A stretch of 64,000 bases of DNA, taken from positions 1 through 64,000 of the forward strand of contig JAVBLJ010000028.1 in NCBI GenBank assembly GCA_031553615.1, written 5' to 3'. Source of the DNA: WQXF01 sp031553615. GTDB taxonomy: Bacteria > Bacillota > Clostridia > Christensenellales > Aristaeellaceae. Shown here in pieces: positions 34,417 through 43,995 of the stretch. The stretch's first letter is position 1. Each line of letters starts with the position of its first letter. The notes below the pieces were generated by a model. It was not told the DNA's origin. It saw nothing but the letters and a program-made list of their open reading frames with translations, and did no database searches. The position numbers were made by a program, and so were the translations under genes.

Positions 34417-34881
34417 TCACTCGAGCTCCTCGAGCACAAGCACCGGCTTTGCGACGGCGACCTCGCGTTGCGGGAAGCGCATCGTTTGCCCATCGGGCAT
34501 CGCGAGCACGATCTCCCCCGCCTCCAGGCCCACCAAGCGGCCTTCGAATTCCTTTTGCTTCTCAATGGCTTTGAACACCTTGACGGTAATAGCTTCACCC
34601 ACGTGCTTATCGAAATCGCGCTGGGTTTTCAGCGGGCGATCCAGCCCGGGCGAAGATATCTCCAAAAAATCGTAATCGACGTGTTCCACCATGGGCTGCA
34701 CGGCGCGATGATACGCCTCGCAGTCGTCTAGCGAAACTCCGCCGGAGCGGTCGATATAGACGCGCAAGTATCTACCGGTATTCTCTTTTTCGATGCCTGC
34801 TTCCACCAATTCGTAACCCAACGTATCGGCTACGGATTGGCAGAGCGCCTGTAGATCCCTTTTCGTCTCCCGACCCGCCAT
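34417..34881 (-). CDS. rimP: Ribosome maturation factor RimP
   Basis: A 154-residue RimP: N-terminal domain with GYELVEAGIEKENTGRYLRV and the conserved SSPGLDRPLK near residue 85, then an SH3-like C-terminal domain. It assists assembly of the small ribosomal subunit. It is the first gene of the operon; the ATG at 34881 is preceded by AGGAGTG. The frame runs 41 codons further upstream, but no start with a site is seen there. A promoter and hairpin lie 135-235 bases upstream. Confidence 0.94.
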   Translation of the reverse strand: MAGRETKRDLQALCQSVADTLGYELVEAGIEKENTGRYLRVYIDRSGGVSLDDCEAYHRAVQPMVEHVDYDFLEISSPGLDRPLKTQRDFDKHVGEAITVKVFKAIEKQKEFEGRLVGLEAGEIVLAMPDGQTMRFPQREVAVAKPVLVLEELE

Positions 34882-35015
34882 TTGCACACTCCTAGCGGCG
34901 CGACGCCGCGATTTCGTCTGGCCCATCGTAAGGATCAGAGCCGCCTCAGGGCGCGCCCCTCCCCCACATAACCTGCTTACAGCAGCCCACCCACAGCGAC
35001 CCACCTGACAATAGG

Positions 35016-35042
35016 AAAGAGTGGGATGTCAACCCACTCTTT
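35016..35042. promoter_or_regulatory. Leader hairpin upstream of rimP-nusA
   Basis: AAAGAGTGGG (35016-35025) and CCCACTCTTT (35033-35042) form a perfect 10-bp stem with a 7-base loop, inside the predicted leader RNA about 50 bases after the start site. It resembles an intrinsic terminator, so it could act as an attenuator for the rimP-nusA operon or terminate residual polC transcription. Confidence 0.55.
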
Positions 35043-35088
35043 TATCGAGGAAGCCCAAAGGGCGACCAACCAGACGATTGCAAGACGT

Positions 35089-35117
35089 AGTATAGCACAC
35101 GAAACCGGGATTTACAA
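35089..35117 (-). promoter_or_regulatory. Promoter of the rimP-nusA-infB-ribF operon
   Basis: Minus-strand -35 TTGTAA (35112-35117), 17-base spacer, -10 TATACT (35089-35094). A short stem AAGCCC/GGGCTT (35116-35131) without a U-run sits just upstream, between the promoter and the polC stop. Confidence 0.65.
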
Positions 35118-35191
35118 GCCCTTTCGGGCTTCGCAAGGGAAATTACCCTGCTTCTGCCCTGCTTTTGGAGGGTTTTTTCCATTATGGAGCG

Positions 35192-38100
35192 TTACATAAA
35201 CGAAAAGAGGGAGACTTGGCTGGTTTCCGGCATTTGATCCATGCCGCCGTGGGCGCGCAGCATCTCGATGTGGGCCGTGGAAGCTTTGGTGCGCGTCTTG
35301 AAATCCTCGATGGATAGGAACTCGCCATCCTGCCGCGCGCGCACGATGCTTTGCGCCACGCTCTCCCCCAAGCCGGGCAGGGCGATGAACGGCGGCAACA
35401 GCAGACCGGGCTCGAGTATCTGGAAATCGGTGGCATCGGAGCGATAGATATCCAGCGAAGCGAAGCGAATACCGCGCAGGTTCATCTCCAAACCCAGCTC
35501 CAGCAGCGTCACCGCATCCTGCTCCTTGGCGCTGAGCTTGGCCGTGTTGGCCTGCTCCTCGTAGGCAGCCAGCTGCCCGCGCAGGCTTTCAATGCCGCCG
35601 AGCATGATGCGCGCATCAAAGCCATCGCCGCGCACGGTGAAGTAGGCCGCGTAGTAGGCTTCGGGCCGGTAGAGCTTGTACCAGGCAATGCGCAGCGCCA
35701 TGGTCACGTAGGCCACGGCATGCCCCTTGGGGAACATGTACTTAATCTTTTTGCACGAATCGACGAACCATTCGGGCACCTGCTTTTCGTGCATGGATTC
35801 CTCCATGTCGGGGCGCAGGCCCTTGCCCTTGCGCACGCTTTCCATGGTATCGAACGACATCTTGGCGGCCACGCCGTAATCGATGAGCGCGTTCATAATG
35901 TCATCGCGCGTGCAGATGCAGTTGGAGAGCGGCGCGATGCCGCTGCGCACCAAATCCTGCGCGTTGCCCACCCACACGTCGGTGCCGTGGGAAAGGCCGG
36001 ATATGCGGATGAGCTCCTCCATGGTGGTGGGCTTGGTCTCCTCGAGCATTTGGCGCACAAAGCGCGTACCAAATTCGGGAATGCCCAGCGTGCCGGTGTT
36101 GGAGCCCAGCTCCTCCTGGGTCAGGCCAAGCGCCTGCGGCGTGGAGAAAAGCGACATCACGCCCGGATCGCTGAGCGGAATCGAGAACGGCGTCACGCCG
36201 GAAAGGTCCTCCAGCATGCGAATCATGGTCGGATCGTCGTGGCCGAGGATGTCCAGCTTCACCAACACATCGTGCATAGAGCCGAAATCGTAATGGGTGG
36301 TCACGGTCTGACTGGAGGTATCGTCCGCCGGATGCTGAATGGCGGTAAACTGGTAAATGTCGTAGTCCTTGGGCAGCACGACCATGCCGCCCGGATGCTG
36401 ACCGGTGGTGCGCTTCACGCCCACGCAGCCCTGCACCAGACGATTCTTCTCGGCTTCGGTGACCGCCAGCTGCCGCTCCTCGCAGTATTTCGAAACGTAG
36501 CCGTAGGCGGTCTTGTCGGCCAGGGTGCCGATGGTGCCCGCGCGGAAGCAGTAGTCCTTTCCAAACAGAGTTTCCACGTAGGCGTGCGCGCGCGGCTGGT
36601 ACACGCCGGAGAAGTTGAGGTCGATATCGGGCACCTTATCGCCCTTGAAGCCCAGGAACACCTCAAACGGGATATCGAAGCCGTCGCGGATCAGCGGTTC
36701 ACCGCACTGCGGACAATCCAGCGGCGGCAAATCGACGCCCACCTTGTGCGCTTCTCGATCCACGTCGAAGGTCGAATATTGGCATCGCCCGCATCGGTAG
36801 TGCGGCGGCAGGGCGTTGACCTCGGTAATGCCGCACATCGTGGCCACCAGCGAGGACCCGACCGAACCGCGGGAGCCCACCAGGTAGCCGTCGGAAAGCG
36901 ATTTTTTTACCAGCTGCTCCGCGATGTTGTACAGCGTGGCAAAGCCATAGCCGATGATGGCGTCCAGCTCTTTGTTCAGCCGCGCGAGCACGATCTCGGG
37001 CAACGGATCGCCGTAGCGGTGGATGGCCTCGGTCATCGTCATGCTGCGGATGTTGTCCGCCGCATCCTCCCAGAAGGGCTGGAAGGTCTCCTTGCCCTCC
37101 GGGTGCGGCGGGAAGAGCGTAAGCTTGCCCTCCTTGCCCACCCTGTCGGCGATGCGCTGCGGGTTGTCGATCACAACCTCCTCGCACTTCGCGGGGCCCA
37201 AATAGGCGAATTCCTCCAGCATCTCTTCGGTGGTCTTGAAGTAGAGCGGCGGTTGGTTGTCGGCATCGTCAAAGCCCTGTCCGGCCATCAGAATGGCGCG
37301 GTACACCGAATCCTTCGGGTTGAGGAAGTGCACGTCGCCGGTGGCGACCACCGGGATGCCCAGCCTCTCGCCCAGGGCCACGATCTTGCGGTTCAGGTCG
37401 CGCAGACCCTCCACGCCGTCCACCCGGCCCTCCCGCACCAGAAACTCGTTGTTTCCCACGGGCTGAATCTCCAGGTAATCATAGAAGCGCGCGATCTTGC
37501 CCAGCACGTCGTCGTCGCGGTGATCGAGCACCGCGCGGAAAAGCTCGCCCGCCTCGCACGCCGAACCCACGATGATGCCCTCGCGGTACTTCTGCAGCAA
37601 CGCGCGGGGGATGTGCGGACGGCGACGGAAGTACTTCAGGTGCCCCTCGGAGACCAGACGGTTGATGTTCTCGATGCCCTTTTGCGTGGCGGCGAGCAAT
37701 ATGATGTGGTGCGATTCGCCGATGGCCCCGGCCGTGAGCGATATCGCCAGATCGGCGAGGGTATTCACTCCCTGATCGCGCACGGTGGTCAACATCTTGG
37801 CCAGCGCCTGGGCGGTGGCGCGCGCATCGTGCACGGCGCGGTGCGCATTCTTTAGCGAAACGCCCAGGTGCTTGCACACCGAGGAAAGCTTGTGGCTCTT
37901 GAGCGTCGGGTACAGCCTGCGCGAAAACTCCAGCGTGTCGATGATGGTCAGCTCGCTGGTCAGGCCCAGGCGGCGGCACTCCTCACGCAGGAAACCCGCA
38001 TCGAAGGGCGCGTTGTGGGCGGCGATCGGCGAATCGCCAATGAACGCCAGCAGCGCGGGTATGGTCTCGGCAGCGGGCTGTGCATCGCGCACCATGGCGT

Positions 38101-39559
38101 CGGTGATGCCGGTGATCTCCACCACCTTGGCAGGAATCGGCACGCCGGGGTTCACCATCAGCGATAGCTCTTCCAATATTTGTCCATCGCGCAGGCGCAC
38201 GGCGCCGATCTCGATCACGCGGTCGCGGTGAGCGCTCAGCCCAGTGGTCTCGAAATCGAGCACCACGATGGTATCGCTGAGCTCGCGCTCGGTCGGATGC
38301 TCCACCAACTTGCCCTCGTCCAGCAGGTAGCCCTCCACGCCGGGAATCAGCTTGATCCCCTTCTTGGCCGCCACCGAAAACGCCTCGGGATAGGCCTGCA
38401 CCACGCCGTGATCGGTGATCGCGATGGCCGGATGCCCCCAGGCTGCGGCCTGCGCGATCAAATCGCCCGCCGCTGCCATGCCGTCCATGCTGCTCATCTG
38501 GGTGTGCAGATGCAACTCCACGCGCTTGCGCTCCGCATTGTCCTCGCGGCCCTGGGGCTTGGGCGCACGGTTGATGTCGTTGATCATCATGGCGATGGTG
38601 CGGGAGAAGGTATCGTATCGGCATTCGCCGCGCACCGTAAGCCATTCGCCGGGCTTCACCGCGTCCACCACGGCCTGCACCGCCTTGCGCTCAGCCTCGG
38701 TGGGCTCCTTTTCGTCGTCGGCGGCCTTGCCGTAGGTGTTCTTGTAGCGCAGGAAGGCCTTGCACTGCATGGTGCTGGTGTAATCGGTAATCGAAAAAGT
38801 GAGCAGCAGCTTGTCGCCGCCCTTTAGTTCCTTGGTTTCTGCGGACAGCACCTCGCCGCGGATCACCACGCGCCCGCTATCCTCGGTCAGCTCCACCACC
38901 GGCACCGGCGGATCGGCGATCACCCGACCCAGCACCTTCTTGCTGGGGGCCTCGGGCTTGGCGGCTTGGGCGGAGGGACGCTGCGCATACGAAGCCTCCA
39001 TCACTGCATCCTCGCGCCGCTTCTCCTCCCGCAGCTCGTCCAGTATGCGCTCGTGATCGTTCTGCAGCATCACGTGCACCGCCACCTTCAAGCGGAATAC
39101 ATCCTCCATCACCTGCACCAGCGCGTCGGCCACCCCGTTTTCGCGGAAATATTGCACGGCCACGGGCAACGGCATCACCAGCTCGACGGTATGCCCGTTG
39201 GGCATGCGCCATTCCGCGTTGTCCAGCCAGAATTTCACCATGGGGTGATGGCGCACCAGGTAGGCGGACAAAAAAGGCGCATAGCGTTCGATATGCGCCA
39301 CAACATCCTCGGCCAGCGCCGGGCAAGCAATGCGCACCGACACGCGCATTCCGCTGAATGCCGCCACGAGCGCGCGCTTGATCGCCGCATAGTCGCTGCC
39401 CTCGATCAAACAATCGGCCAAAAAGCAGACCATCACCCTCGTGGATTCGCGGTTGGCGAGCACCTTCTCCAGCGTCAGGTGTCCGGCCAGCTCCTGCAAA
39501 TCCTCGCCCAATAGCTTGCGCCATTCCTCCGTCGGTTTGCCCGACTGTGCCCCTTGCAT
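35192..39559 (-). CDS. polC: DNA polymerase III alpha subunit, PolC type
   Basis: A 1455-residue Gram-positive replicative polymerase. In order: N-terminal region (1-210), OB fold (about 220-330), PHP domain starting at ELHLHTQMSSMDG (about 340) and interrupted by the DEDD proofreading exonuclease (VVLDFETTGLSAHRDRVIEIG, about 425), then the polymerase domain with GSRGSVGSS, a zinc-type cysteine set (CGRCQYSTF ... CPQC) and PDIDLNFSG, followed by helix-hairpin-helix and C-terminal regions. I choose ATG at 39559 over the frame opening at 39589 because GGAGGAAG lies upstream of it. It follows ispG after about 73 bases. Confidence 0.96.
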   Translation of the reverse strand: MQGAQSGKPTEEWRKLLGEDLQELAGHLTLEKVLANRESTRVMVCFLADCLIEGSDYAAIKRALVAAFSGMRVSVRIACPALAEDVVAHIERYAPFLSAYLVRHHPMVKFWLDNAEWRMPNGHTVELVMPLPVAVQYFRENGVADALVQVMEDVFRLKVAVHVMLQNDHERILDELREEKRREDAVMEASYAQRPSAQAAKPEAPSKKVLGRVIADPPVPVVELTEDSGRVVIRGEVLSAETKELKGGDKLLLTFSITDYTSTMQCKAFLRYKNTYGKAADDEKEPTEAERKAVQAVVDAVKPGEWLTVRGECRYDTFSRTIAMMINDINRAPKPQGREDNAERKRVELHLHTQMSSMDGMAAAGDLIAQAAAWGHPAIAITDHGVVQAYPEAFSVAAKKGIKLIPGVEGYLLDEGKLVEHPTERELSDTIVVLDFETTGLSAHRDRVIEIGAVRLRDGQILEELSLMVNPGVPIPAKVVEITGITDAMVRDAQPAAETIPALLAFIGDSPIAAHNAPFDAGFLREECRRLGLTSELTIIDTLEFSRRLYPTLKSHKLSSVCKHLGVSLKNAHRAVHDARATAQALAKMLTTVRDQGVNTLADLAISLTAGAIGESHHIILLAATQKGIENINRLVSEGHLKYFRRRPHIPRALLQKYREGIIVGSACEAGELFRAVLDHRDDDVLGKIARFYDYLEIQPVGNNEFLVREGRVDGVEGLRDLNRKIVALGERLGIPVVATGDVHFLNPKDSVYRAILMAGQGFDDADNQPPLYFKTTEEMLEEFAYLGPAKCEEVVIDNPQRIADRVGKEGKLTLFPPHPEGKETFQPFWEDAADNIRSMTMTEAIHRYGDPLPEIVLARLNKELDAIIGYGFATLYNIAEQLVKKSLSDGYLVGSRGSVGSSLVATMCGITEVNALPPHYRCGRCQYSTFDVDREAHKVGVDLPPLDCPQCGEPLIRDGFDIPFEVFLGFKGDKVPDIDLNFSGVYQPRAHAYVETLFGKDYCFRAGTIGTLADKTAYGYVSKYCEERQLAVTEAEKNRLVQGCVGVKRTTGQHPGGMVVLPKDYDIYQFTAIQHPADDTSSQTVTTHYDFGSMHDVLVKLDILGHDDPTMIRMLEDLSGVTPFSIPLSDPGVMSLFSTPQALGLTQEELGSNTGTLGIPEFGTRFVRQMLEETKPTTMEELIRISGLSHGTDVWVGNAQDLVRSGIAPLSNCICTRDDIMNALIDYGVAAKMSFDTMESVRKGKGLRPDMEESMHEKQVPEWFVDSCKKIKYMFPKGHAVAYVTMALRIAWYKLYRPEAYYAAYFTVRGDGFDARIMLGGIESLRGQLAAYEEQANTAKLSAKEQDAVTLLELGLEMNLRGIRFASLDIYRSDATDFQILEPGLLLPPFIALPGLGESVAQSIVRARQDGEFLSIEDFKTRTKASTAHIEMLRAHGGMDQMPETSQVSLFSFM

Positions 39560-39632
39560 CGATGTACTTCCTCCATGCGAATCAAACATGCTTTATAACA
39601 AATATAGCGATGTGCATATAACGCTCTAAGGC

Positions 39633-40679
39633 TTAGCCAACCTGCTTGCGAATCTCCGCAATAAGAGCTTCCGCCAAATCCCCGGTAACCTTGCGCGGCG
39701 CTTCTCCCTTCACAAAGAGCGCGCCCGAACCATCGCCGCCCGCGATGCCCACGTCGGCCTCACGCGCCTCACCGGGCCCGTTGACCACGCAGCCCATCAC
39801 CGCCACCGTCAGCTTTACGGGCAGATCGCCCACCTCCTCCTGCACCCGGCGCGCGATGCCCGCCACGTCGATGCGGGTGCGGCCACAGGTCGGGCAAGAA
39901 ATGAACTCGATGTGGTTATCGCGCAGGCCCACGGCGCGCAGGATATCGATGCCCGCGCGCGGCTCGGTGATCGGGTCGCCGGTTAAGGAAACGCGCAGCG
40001 TGTCTCCGATGCCGTCCAGCAGCAGCGAACCGATGCCGATGGCCGATTTGATGGTTCCCTGACCGGGCAGACCCGCCTCGGTGACGCCCAGGTGCAGCGG
40101 GTAATCGCAGCGGCTCGCAGCCAAACGGTAGGCCTCCACGGTGGCGCGCGCGCTGGAAGCCTTCATGGAAAGCACCAGATCGCCCACGCCGCAGTCCTCC
40201 AGCATTTTGGCGTGCGCCAGCGCGCTCTCCACCATGGCCAGCGGGGTCGGCCCGCCGTGCTTGCGCAGCATCTCCTTCTCCACCGAGCCGGAATTCACGC
40301 CGATGCGCACCGGGATATGGTGCGCCTTCACGCAATCGGCCAGCGCTTCCACGTTGGCTTGGCCGCCGATGTTGCCGGGGTTGATGCGCAGCTTGGCAAT
40401 GCCCTGCTCCACCGCGCCGATGGCCAGCTTATGGTCGAAGTGGATATCGGCCACCAGCGGTACCGGGCTGGCATCCACCAGCGCGCGCACCGCCCGGACG
40501 CACTCCGCATCGTACACCGATACGCGCACGATGTCGCAGCCCGCCTGGGCCAGCGCGGCGATCTGCGCCGAGGTCGCCTCCACATCGCGCGTGTCCGTAT
40601 TGGTCATGGATTGTACGCTGATCGGTGCACCGCCACCCAGGGGCAGACCGCCCACCAACATTCTTCTGGTTTTCTGCAC
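39633..40679 (-). CDS. ispG: 4-hydroxy-3-methylbut-2-en-1-yl diphosphate synthase
   Basis: A 348-residue IspG (GcpE) of the non-mevalonate pathway, converting MEcPP to HMBPP with a [4Fe-4S] cluster. SVQSMTNTDTRDV lies near residue 22. The cluster ligands lie in FISCPTCGRTRID and in GCVVNGPGEA near the C-terminus. It sits between rseP (17-base gap) and polC and shares the operon with dxr, uppS and cdsA. AAGGAGAG lies before the ATG. Confidence 0.96.
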   Translation of the reverse strand: MQKTRRMLVGGLPLGGGAPISVQSMTNTDTRDVEATSAQIAALAQAGCDIVRVSVYDAECVRAVRALVDASPVPLVADIHFDHKLAIGAVEQGIAKLRINPGNIGGQANVEALADCVKAHHIPVRIGVNSGSVEKEMLRKHGGPTPLAMVESALAHAKMLEDCGVGDLVLSMKASSARATVEAYRLAASRCDYPLHLGVTEAGLPGQGTIKSAIGIGSLLLDGIGDTLRVSLTGDPITEPRAGIDILRAVGLRDNHIEFISCPTCGRTRIDVAGIARRVQEEVGDLPVKLTVAVMGCVVNGPGEAREADVGIAGGDGSGALFVKGEAPRKVTGDLAEALIAEIRKQVG

Positions 40680-40696
40680 GGTTTCTCTCCTTGCCG

Positions 40697-41749
40697 CTAT
40701 TTTCCGCCGATAATCCCGGCAATATCTTTATAAGCGAATAACAGCATAACGCCCAGCAACGCCACCACGCCGATGAAGTGGATCATCCCTTCCACGTTGC
40801 GGTTGATGGGCTTGCGGCGGATGGCCTCGATGATGTTGAACACCAGGCGGCTGCCATCCAACCCCGGTATGGGCAGCAGGTTCATGAAGCCCAGGTTGAT
40901 GCTGATGAGCACGGCCAACTGCAAGTAGACCGAGAGCCCGCCGGCCTGGGTTTCCTTCCGGATGATATTGACGATGCCCACCGGGCCGCTGAGCTCCTCG
41001 GTGCCTTTCCCGCGTAGGATCAGGTCGGCCAGCGCCTGATAGGTCATCACCACCACATCCTTGCAGTAGGTAACCGACGAGCTTAGCGCCGGGCCCAACG
41101 CCAGCGGCTGCTGCTCCGCGCCAAAGGTGATGCCGATCAGGTAGGCCTTGGCTGCCTCGTCGTACTTAGGCGCGATGGAGACCGATACCGGCTCGCCGTT
41201 CCGCTCCAGCTTGAAATCGACGGGGCTACCCTCCGAGGCGCGAATCAACTCGCTCGCCTGGGTGGGCGTACTGATCGGCTTGCCGCTGATTTCCAGAATC
41301 CGGTCCCCTAGCTCCAGCCCAGCAGCGGCGGCGGGCGAGCCTTCCACCATCGAGCCGACGGTGGGCACCTGCACGTACGGGCCCCACACCATGAAGAATA
41401 TCACGGCAACCAGCATCGCGATCAGGAAGTTCATGCCCGGCCCAGCCAGAACGCTCAGGAAGCGCTTCCAAACCGGCTTGTTGTTGTACGCGCGCGGATC
41501 GTCGACCTCCTGATCCTCGCCGTAGTAGAGGCAAAACCCGCCCAGCGGCAGCAGGCGCAGCGAAAACACCGTGCCTTCCTTCCCCTTGCGGGACCATATC
41601 TTGGGTCCCATGCCGATGGAGAACTCCTTGACCTCAATGCCGCACCAGCGCGCGACGAAGAAATGCCCGGCCTCGTGCATCATGATGAGCACGCCCAGCA
41701 TCACCAGCGCCGCCACGATATACCCAAATGTCGCAAGATGTTGCGCCAA
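40697..41749 (-). CDS. rseP: Site-2 membrane metalloprotease RseP/RasP
   Basis: About 350 residues, membrane zinc protease acting in regulated intramembrane proteolysis. HEAGH is near residue 25 in the first membrane span, a PDZ domain lies about 120-200 (GSMVEGSPAAAAGLELGDRI), and the second metal-ligand motif NLLPIPGLDGSR is near 300. Membrane spans follow. The start is uncertain: TTG at 41749 with GGGGTGG 5 bases upstream fits the usual short N-terminus; in-frame GTG codons 3 and 6 codons upstream are alternatives. It is located between dxr and ispG, as in many Firmicutes. Confidence 0.92.
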   Translation of the reverse strand: MAQHLATFGYIVAALVMLGVLIMMHEAGHFFVARWCGIEVKEFSIGMGPKIWSRKGKEGTVFSLRLLPLGGFCLYYGEDQEVDDPRAYNNKPVWKRFLSVLAGPGMNFLIAMLVAVIFFMVWGPYVQVPTVGSMVEGSPAAAAGLELGDRILEISGKPISTPTQASELIRASEGSPVDFKLERNGEPVSVSIAPKYDEAAKAYLIGITFGAEQQPLALGPALSSSVTYCKDVVVMTYQALADLILRGKGTEELSGPVGIVNIIRKETQAGGLSVYLQLAVLISINLGFMNLLPIPGLDGSRLVFNIIEAIRRKPINRNVEGMIHFIGVVALLGVMLLFAYKDIAGIIGGK

Positions 41750-41911
41750 AGTATCCACCCCTTTCACTCCGGCAGGACATGCGGCACGCCGCAAGACCCC
41801 GCTTCACGCCTAGCATACGCGCAAGCCCGCGCTTTCTTCCATGGTACAGATTCTTTGCGGCCTCAGCCGCGCTTCTGCACAGCTCTTTGCACGGCATTCT
41901 GTCCGGCACGG

Positions 41912-43054
41912 TTACGCTTTGCCCAGCAAGCTCTCCGCACAAGCCCGGGCCTGCGCATCGGCAGCCCGCACCGCCTCCAGTGAATCTGCCGGCACGATCG
42001 GCACGCGCTGCAGCGTCTCTTCCGCCAGCGCGGCAATACGCCCAAACCGGATGCACCTGCGCAAAAAGGCTTGCACGGCGATCTCGTTCGCTCCGTTGAG
42101 CACCGCCGCCGCCGTCCCCCCCGCCGCCAGCACCTCGTATGCTAGCCGCAAGGGCACGAACTTGCCCGGGTCCGGCTTTTCGAAGGTAAGCTGGGCCATG
42201 CGCGCAAAATCCAGCCGATCACCACCGGTGGGCAAACGCTGCGGGTAGGCCATCGCGTACAGTATGGGCAGGCGCATGTCGGGCGTGCCCAGCTGCGCCA
42301 TCACCGCACCGTCGGCAAACTCCACCATGGAGTGCACCACGCTTTGCGGATGCACCAGCACCTCGATGCGCTCGGGCGGCACATCAAATAGCCAGCGCGC
42401 CTCGATGATCTCCAGCGCCTTGTTCATCATGGATGCGGAATCGATGGTGATCTTTTGCCCCATCGCCCAGTTCGGATGGGCGAGCGCCTGCTCCACGGTG
42501 GCTTCGGCCATGGCCTGCGCATCCCAAGTGCGAAAGGGGCCGCCCGATGCGGTCAGGTACAGGCGAGTGGGCGCATTGCCGCCCACGCCCTGCAGGCACT
42601 GGAAGATGGCGCTGTGTTCGCTGTCCACCGGGAGCAGCGGCAGGCTGCGGCGCTTGGCGGCCTCGGTCACCAGCGCGCCCGCCGCCACCAGCGGCTCCTT
42701 GTTTGCCAACAGCACGCTGCGGCCCGCCTCCAGCGCGGCCATTACGCCGGTCAATCCGGCGAACCCCACCACCGAAACCAGCACCGCATCGGCCTCGGCC
42801 TCGGCGGCAACGGAGCGCAGGCAATCCTCGCCAAAGCGCCAATCGCAGCCGCGCAAATCCTCCGGTATGGCATCGGGCTCCACCACCAATCCGGCCATGC
42901 GCGGCCGAAAGCGGCGAACCTGCTCAAAGAGCGCATCCGCGCTGCTGTGCGCCATCAGCGCGGTGGCCGCAAAGCGATCCGGATAGCGGGCGATCACGTC
43001 CAGCGCCTGCGTGCCAATGGAACCGGTTGAGCCCAAAATGGCGATATTTCGCAT
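41912..43054 (-). CDS. dxr: 1-deoxy-D-xylulose 5-phosphate reductoisomerase
   Basis: A 380-residue Dxr (IspC), the NADPH-dependent second step of the non-mevalonate pathway. GSTGSIGTQALDVI at residues 8-21 is the dinucleotide-binding loop. Metal and substrate segments are PVDSEHSAIFQCL near 145, SASMMNKALEIIEARWLF near 215 and TFEKPDPGKFVPLRLA. AAAGGAACTGT precedes the ATG. The whole 90-base gap to cdsA is filled by five 17-bp tandem repeats, an unusual spacer in an otherwise tight operon. Confidence 0.96.
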   Translation of the reverse strand: MRNIAILGSTGSIGTQALDVIARYPDRFAATALMAHSSADALFEQVRRFRPRMAGLVVEPDAIPEDLRGCDWRFGEDCLRSVAAEAEADAVLVSVVGFAGLTGVMAALEAGRSVLLANKEPLVAAGALVTEAAKRRSLPLLPVDSEHSAIFQCLQGVGGNAPTRLYLTASGGPFRTWDAQAMAEATVEQALAHPNWAMGQKITIDSASMMNKALEIIEARWLFDVPPERIEVLVHPQSVVHSMVEFADGAVMAQLGTPDMRLPILYAMAYPQRLPTGGDRLDFARMAQLTFEKPDPGKFVPLRLAYEVLAAGGTAAAVLNGANEIAVQAFLRRCIRFGRIAALAEETLQRVPIVPADSLEAVRAADAQARACAESLLGKA

Positions 43055-43068
43055 ACAGTTCCTTTCGC

Positions 43069-43153
43069 AATGCGCCTTATTACGAAATGCGCTCTATTTC
43101 ATAATGCGCTCCATTTCAAAATGCGCTCTATTTCATAATGCGCTTTATAGCAA
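43069..43153 (-). repeat. Five 17-bp tandem repeats between cdsA and dxr
   Basis: Five uninterrupted units of exactly 17 bp with plus-strand consensus AATGCGCTCTATTTCAT; the second and fourth are identical. The last unit contains the cdsA stop codon. On the coding strand two units contain ATGAAATAG, a start-Lys-stop triplet set. Confidence 0.9.
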
Positions 43154-43960
43154 AGGCTGGCCCCAAAGCAGCGCGTACGAGCAGACCACCATCAGCGTGA
43201 AGATGATGCTGTCGATGCGATCCATCACGCCGCCGTGACCGGGGAATATGCTGCCGAAATCCTTGATGCCGCAGTGGCGCTTGACCAGCGATGCGGTCAA
43301 ATCCCCGACCTGCGCGGCTATACCACCCAGCAGACTGATGCCCAGCACCGCCGGCAGGTGAGGCATGCCCTTATACCCCAGGTGTACCAGGATGGTGGTG
43401 TACACCACCGCACTCAGCACGCCGCCCACCAGCCCTGCGATCGCTCCCTCCACCGTTTTCTTGGGGCTCACGTTGGGGCAAAGCTTGTGCTTGCCAAACA
43501 GTACGCCGATGAAGTACGCGAATGTGTCGGAAGCCATCGCGATCACCAGCACCAGCAGCACCAATTGGCTTCCGCTGGGCTGGTACATGTCGTTAAACAG
43601 CACAAACAGCAAGGACATCGGCAGAAAAATGGTGATGATAGGATAAACGGATACACCCGCATCCACCCAGTCCGGCTCCTTGCGGCAGCAGACCATGAGC
43701 ATCACCAGCAGCGTGCTGGTTACCAGCAGCGGCAGTATGACGATGCTGCCGATCCAGTAATACCCCGGCAGTATGAGAAAGGCGGCCAGCAGGGCGGGCC
43801 AACGCACCGGCTTATGCACCTTCTGAAAGGCCTCGAATTCCTCCCAAAGCCCAATCAGCATCAGCACCGCCACCAGCAGGTTGGCAAACCAGCCCCGGAA
43901 ATACAGGGCAATCGCCACCACGATGAGTGCAACCAGCGCGGTTATGGTTCGTTTGAGCAC
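43145..43960 (-). CDS. cdsA: Phosphatidate cytidylyltransferase
   Basis: A 271-residue membrane enzyme making CDP-diacylglycerol for phospholipid synthesis. About eight hydrophobic segments; the family signature SLVKRHCGIKDFGSIFPGHG followed by GVMDRIDS lies near the C-terminus (about 225-250). SPKKTVEGAIAGLVGG near 165 is the other conserved block. It follows uppS after 35 bases, the normal order in Firmicutes. Confidence 0.95.
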   Translation of the reverse strand: MLKRTITALVALIVVAIALYFRGWFANLLVAVLMLIGLWEEFEAFQKVHKPVRWPALLAAFLILPGYYWIGSIVILPLLVTSTLLVMLMVCCRKEPDWVDAGVSVYPIITIFLPMSLLFVLFNDMYQPSGSQLVLLVLVIAMASDTFAYFIGVLFGKHKLCPNVSPKKTVEGAIAGLVGGVLSAVVYTTILVHLGYKGMPHLPAVLGISLLGGIAAQVGDLTASLVKRHCGIKDFGSIFPGHGGVMDRIDSIIFTLMVVCSYALLWGQPLL

Positions 43961-43995
43961 GCAAATCCTCCAACCTTTCGGTCCAGCTCCATATG

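Noticed and set aside
35351..37855. 834-codon plus-strand open frame
   Set aside because: Fully antisense to polC, whose motifs are intact; composition is that of a shadow frame.
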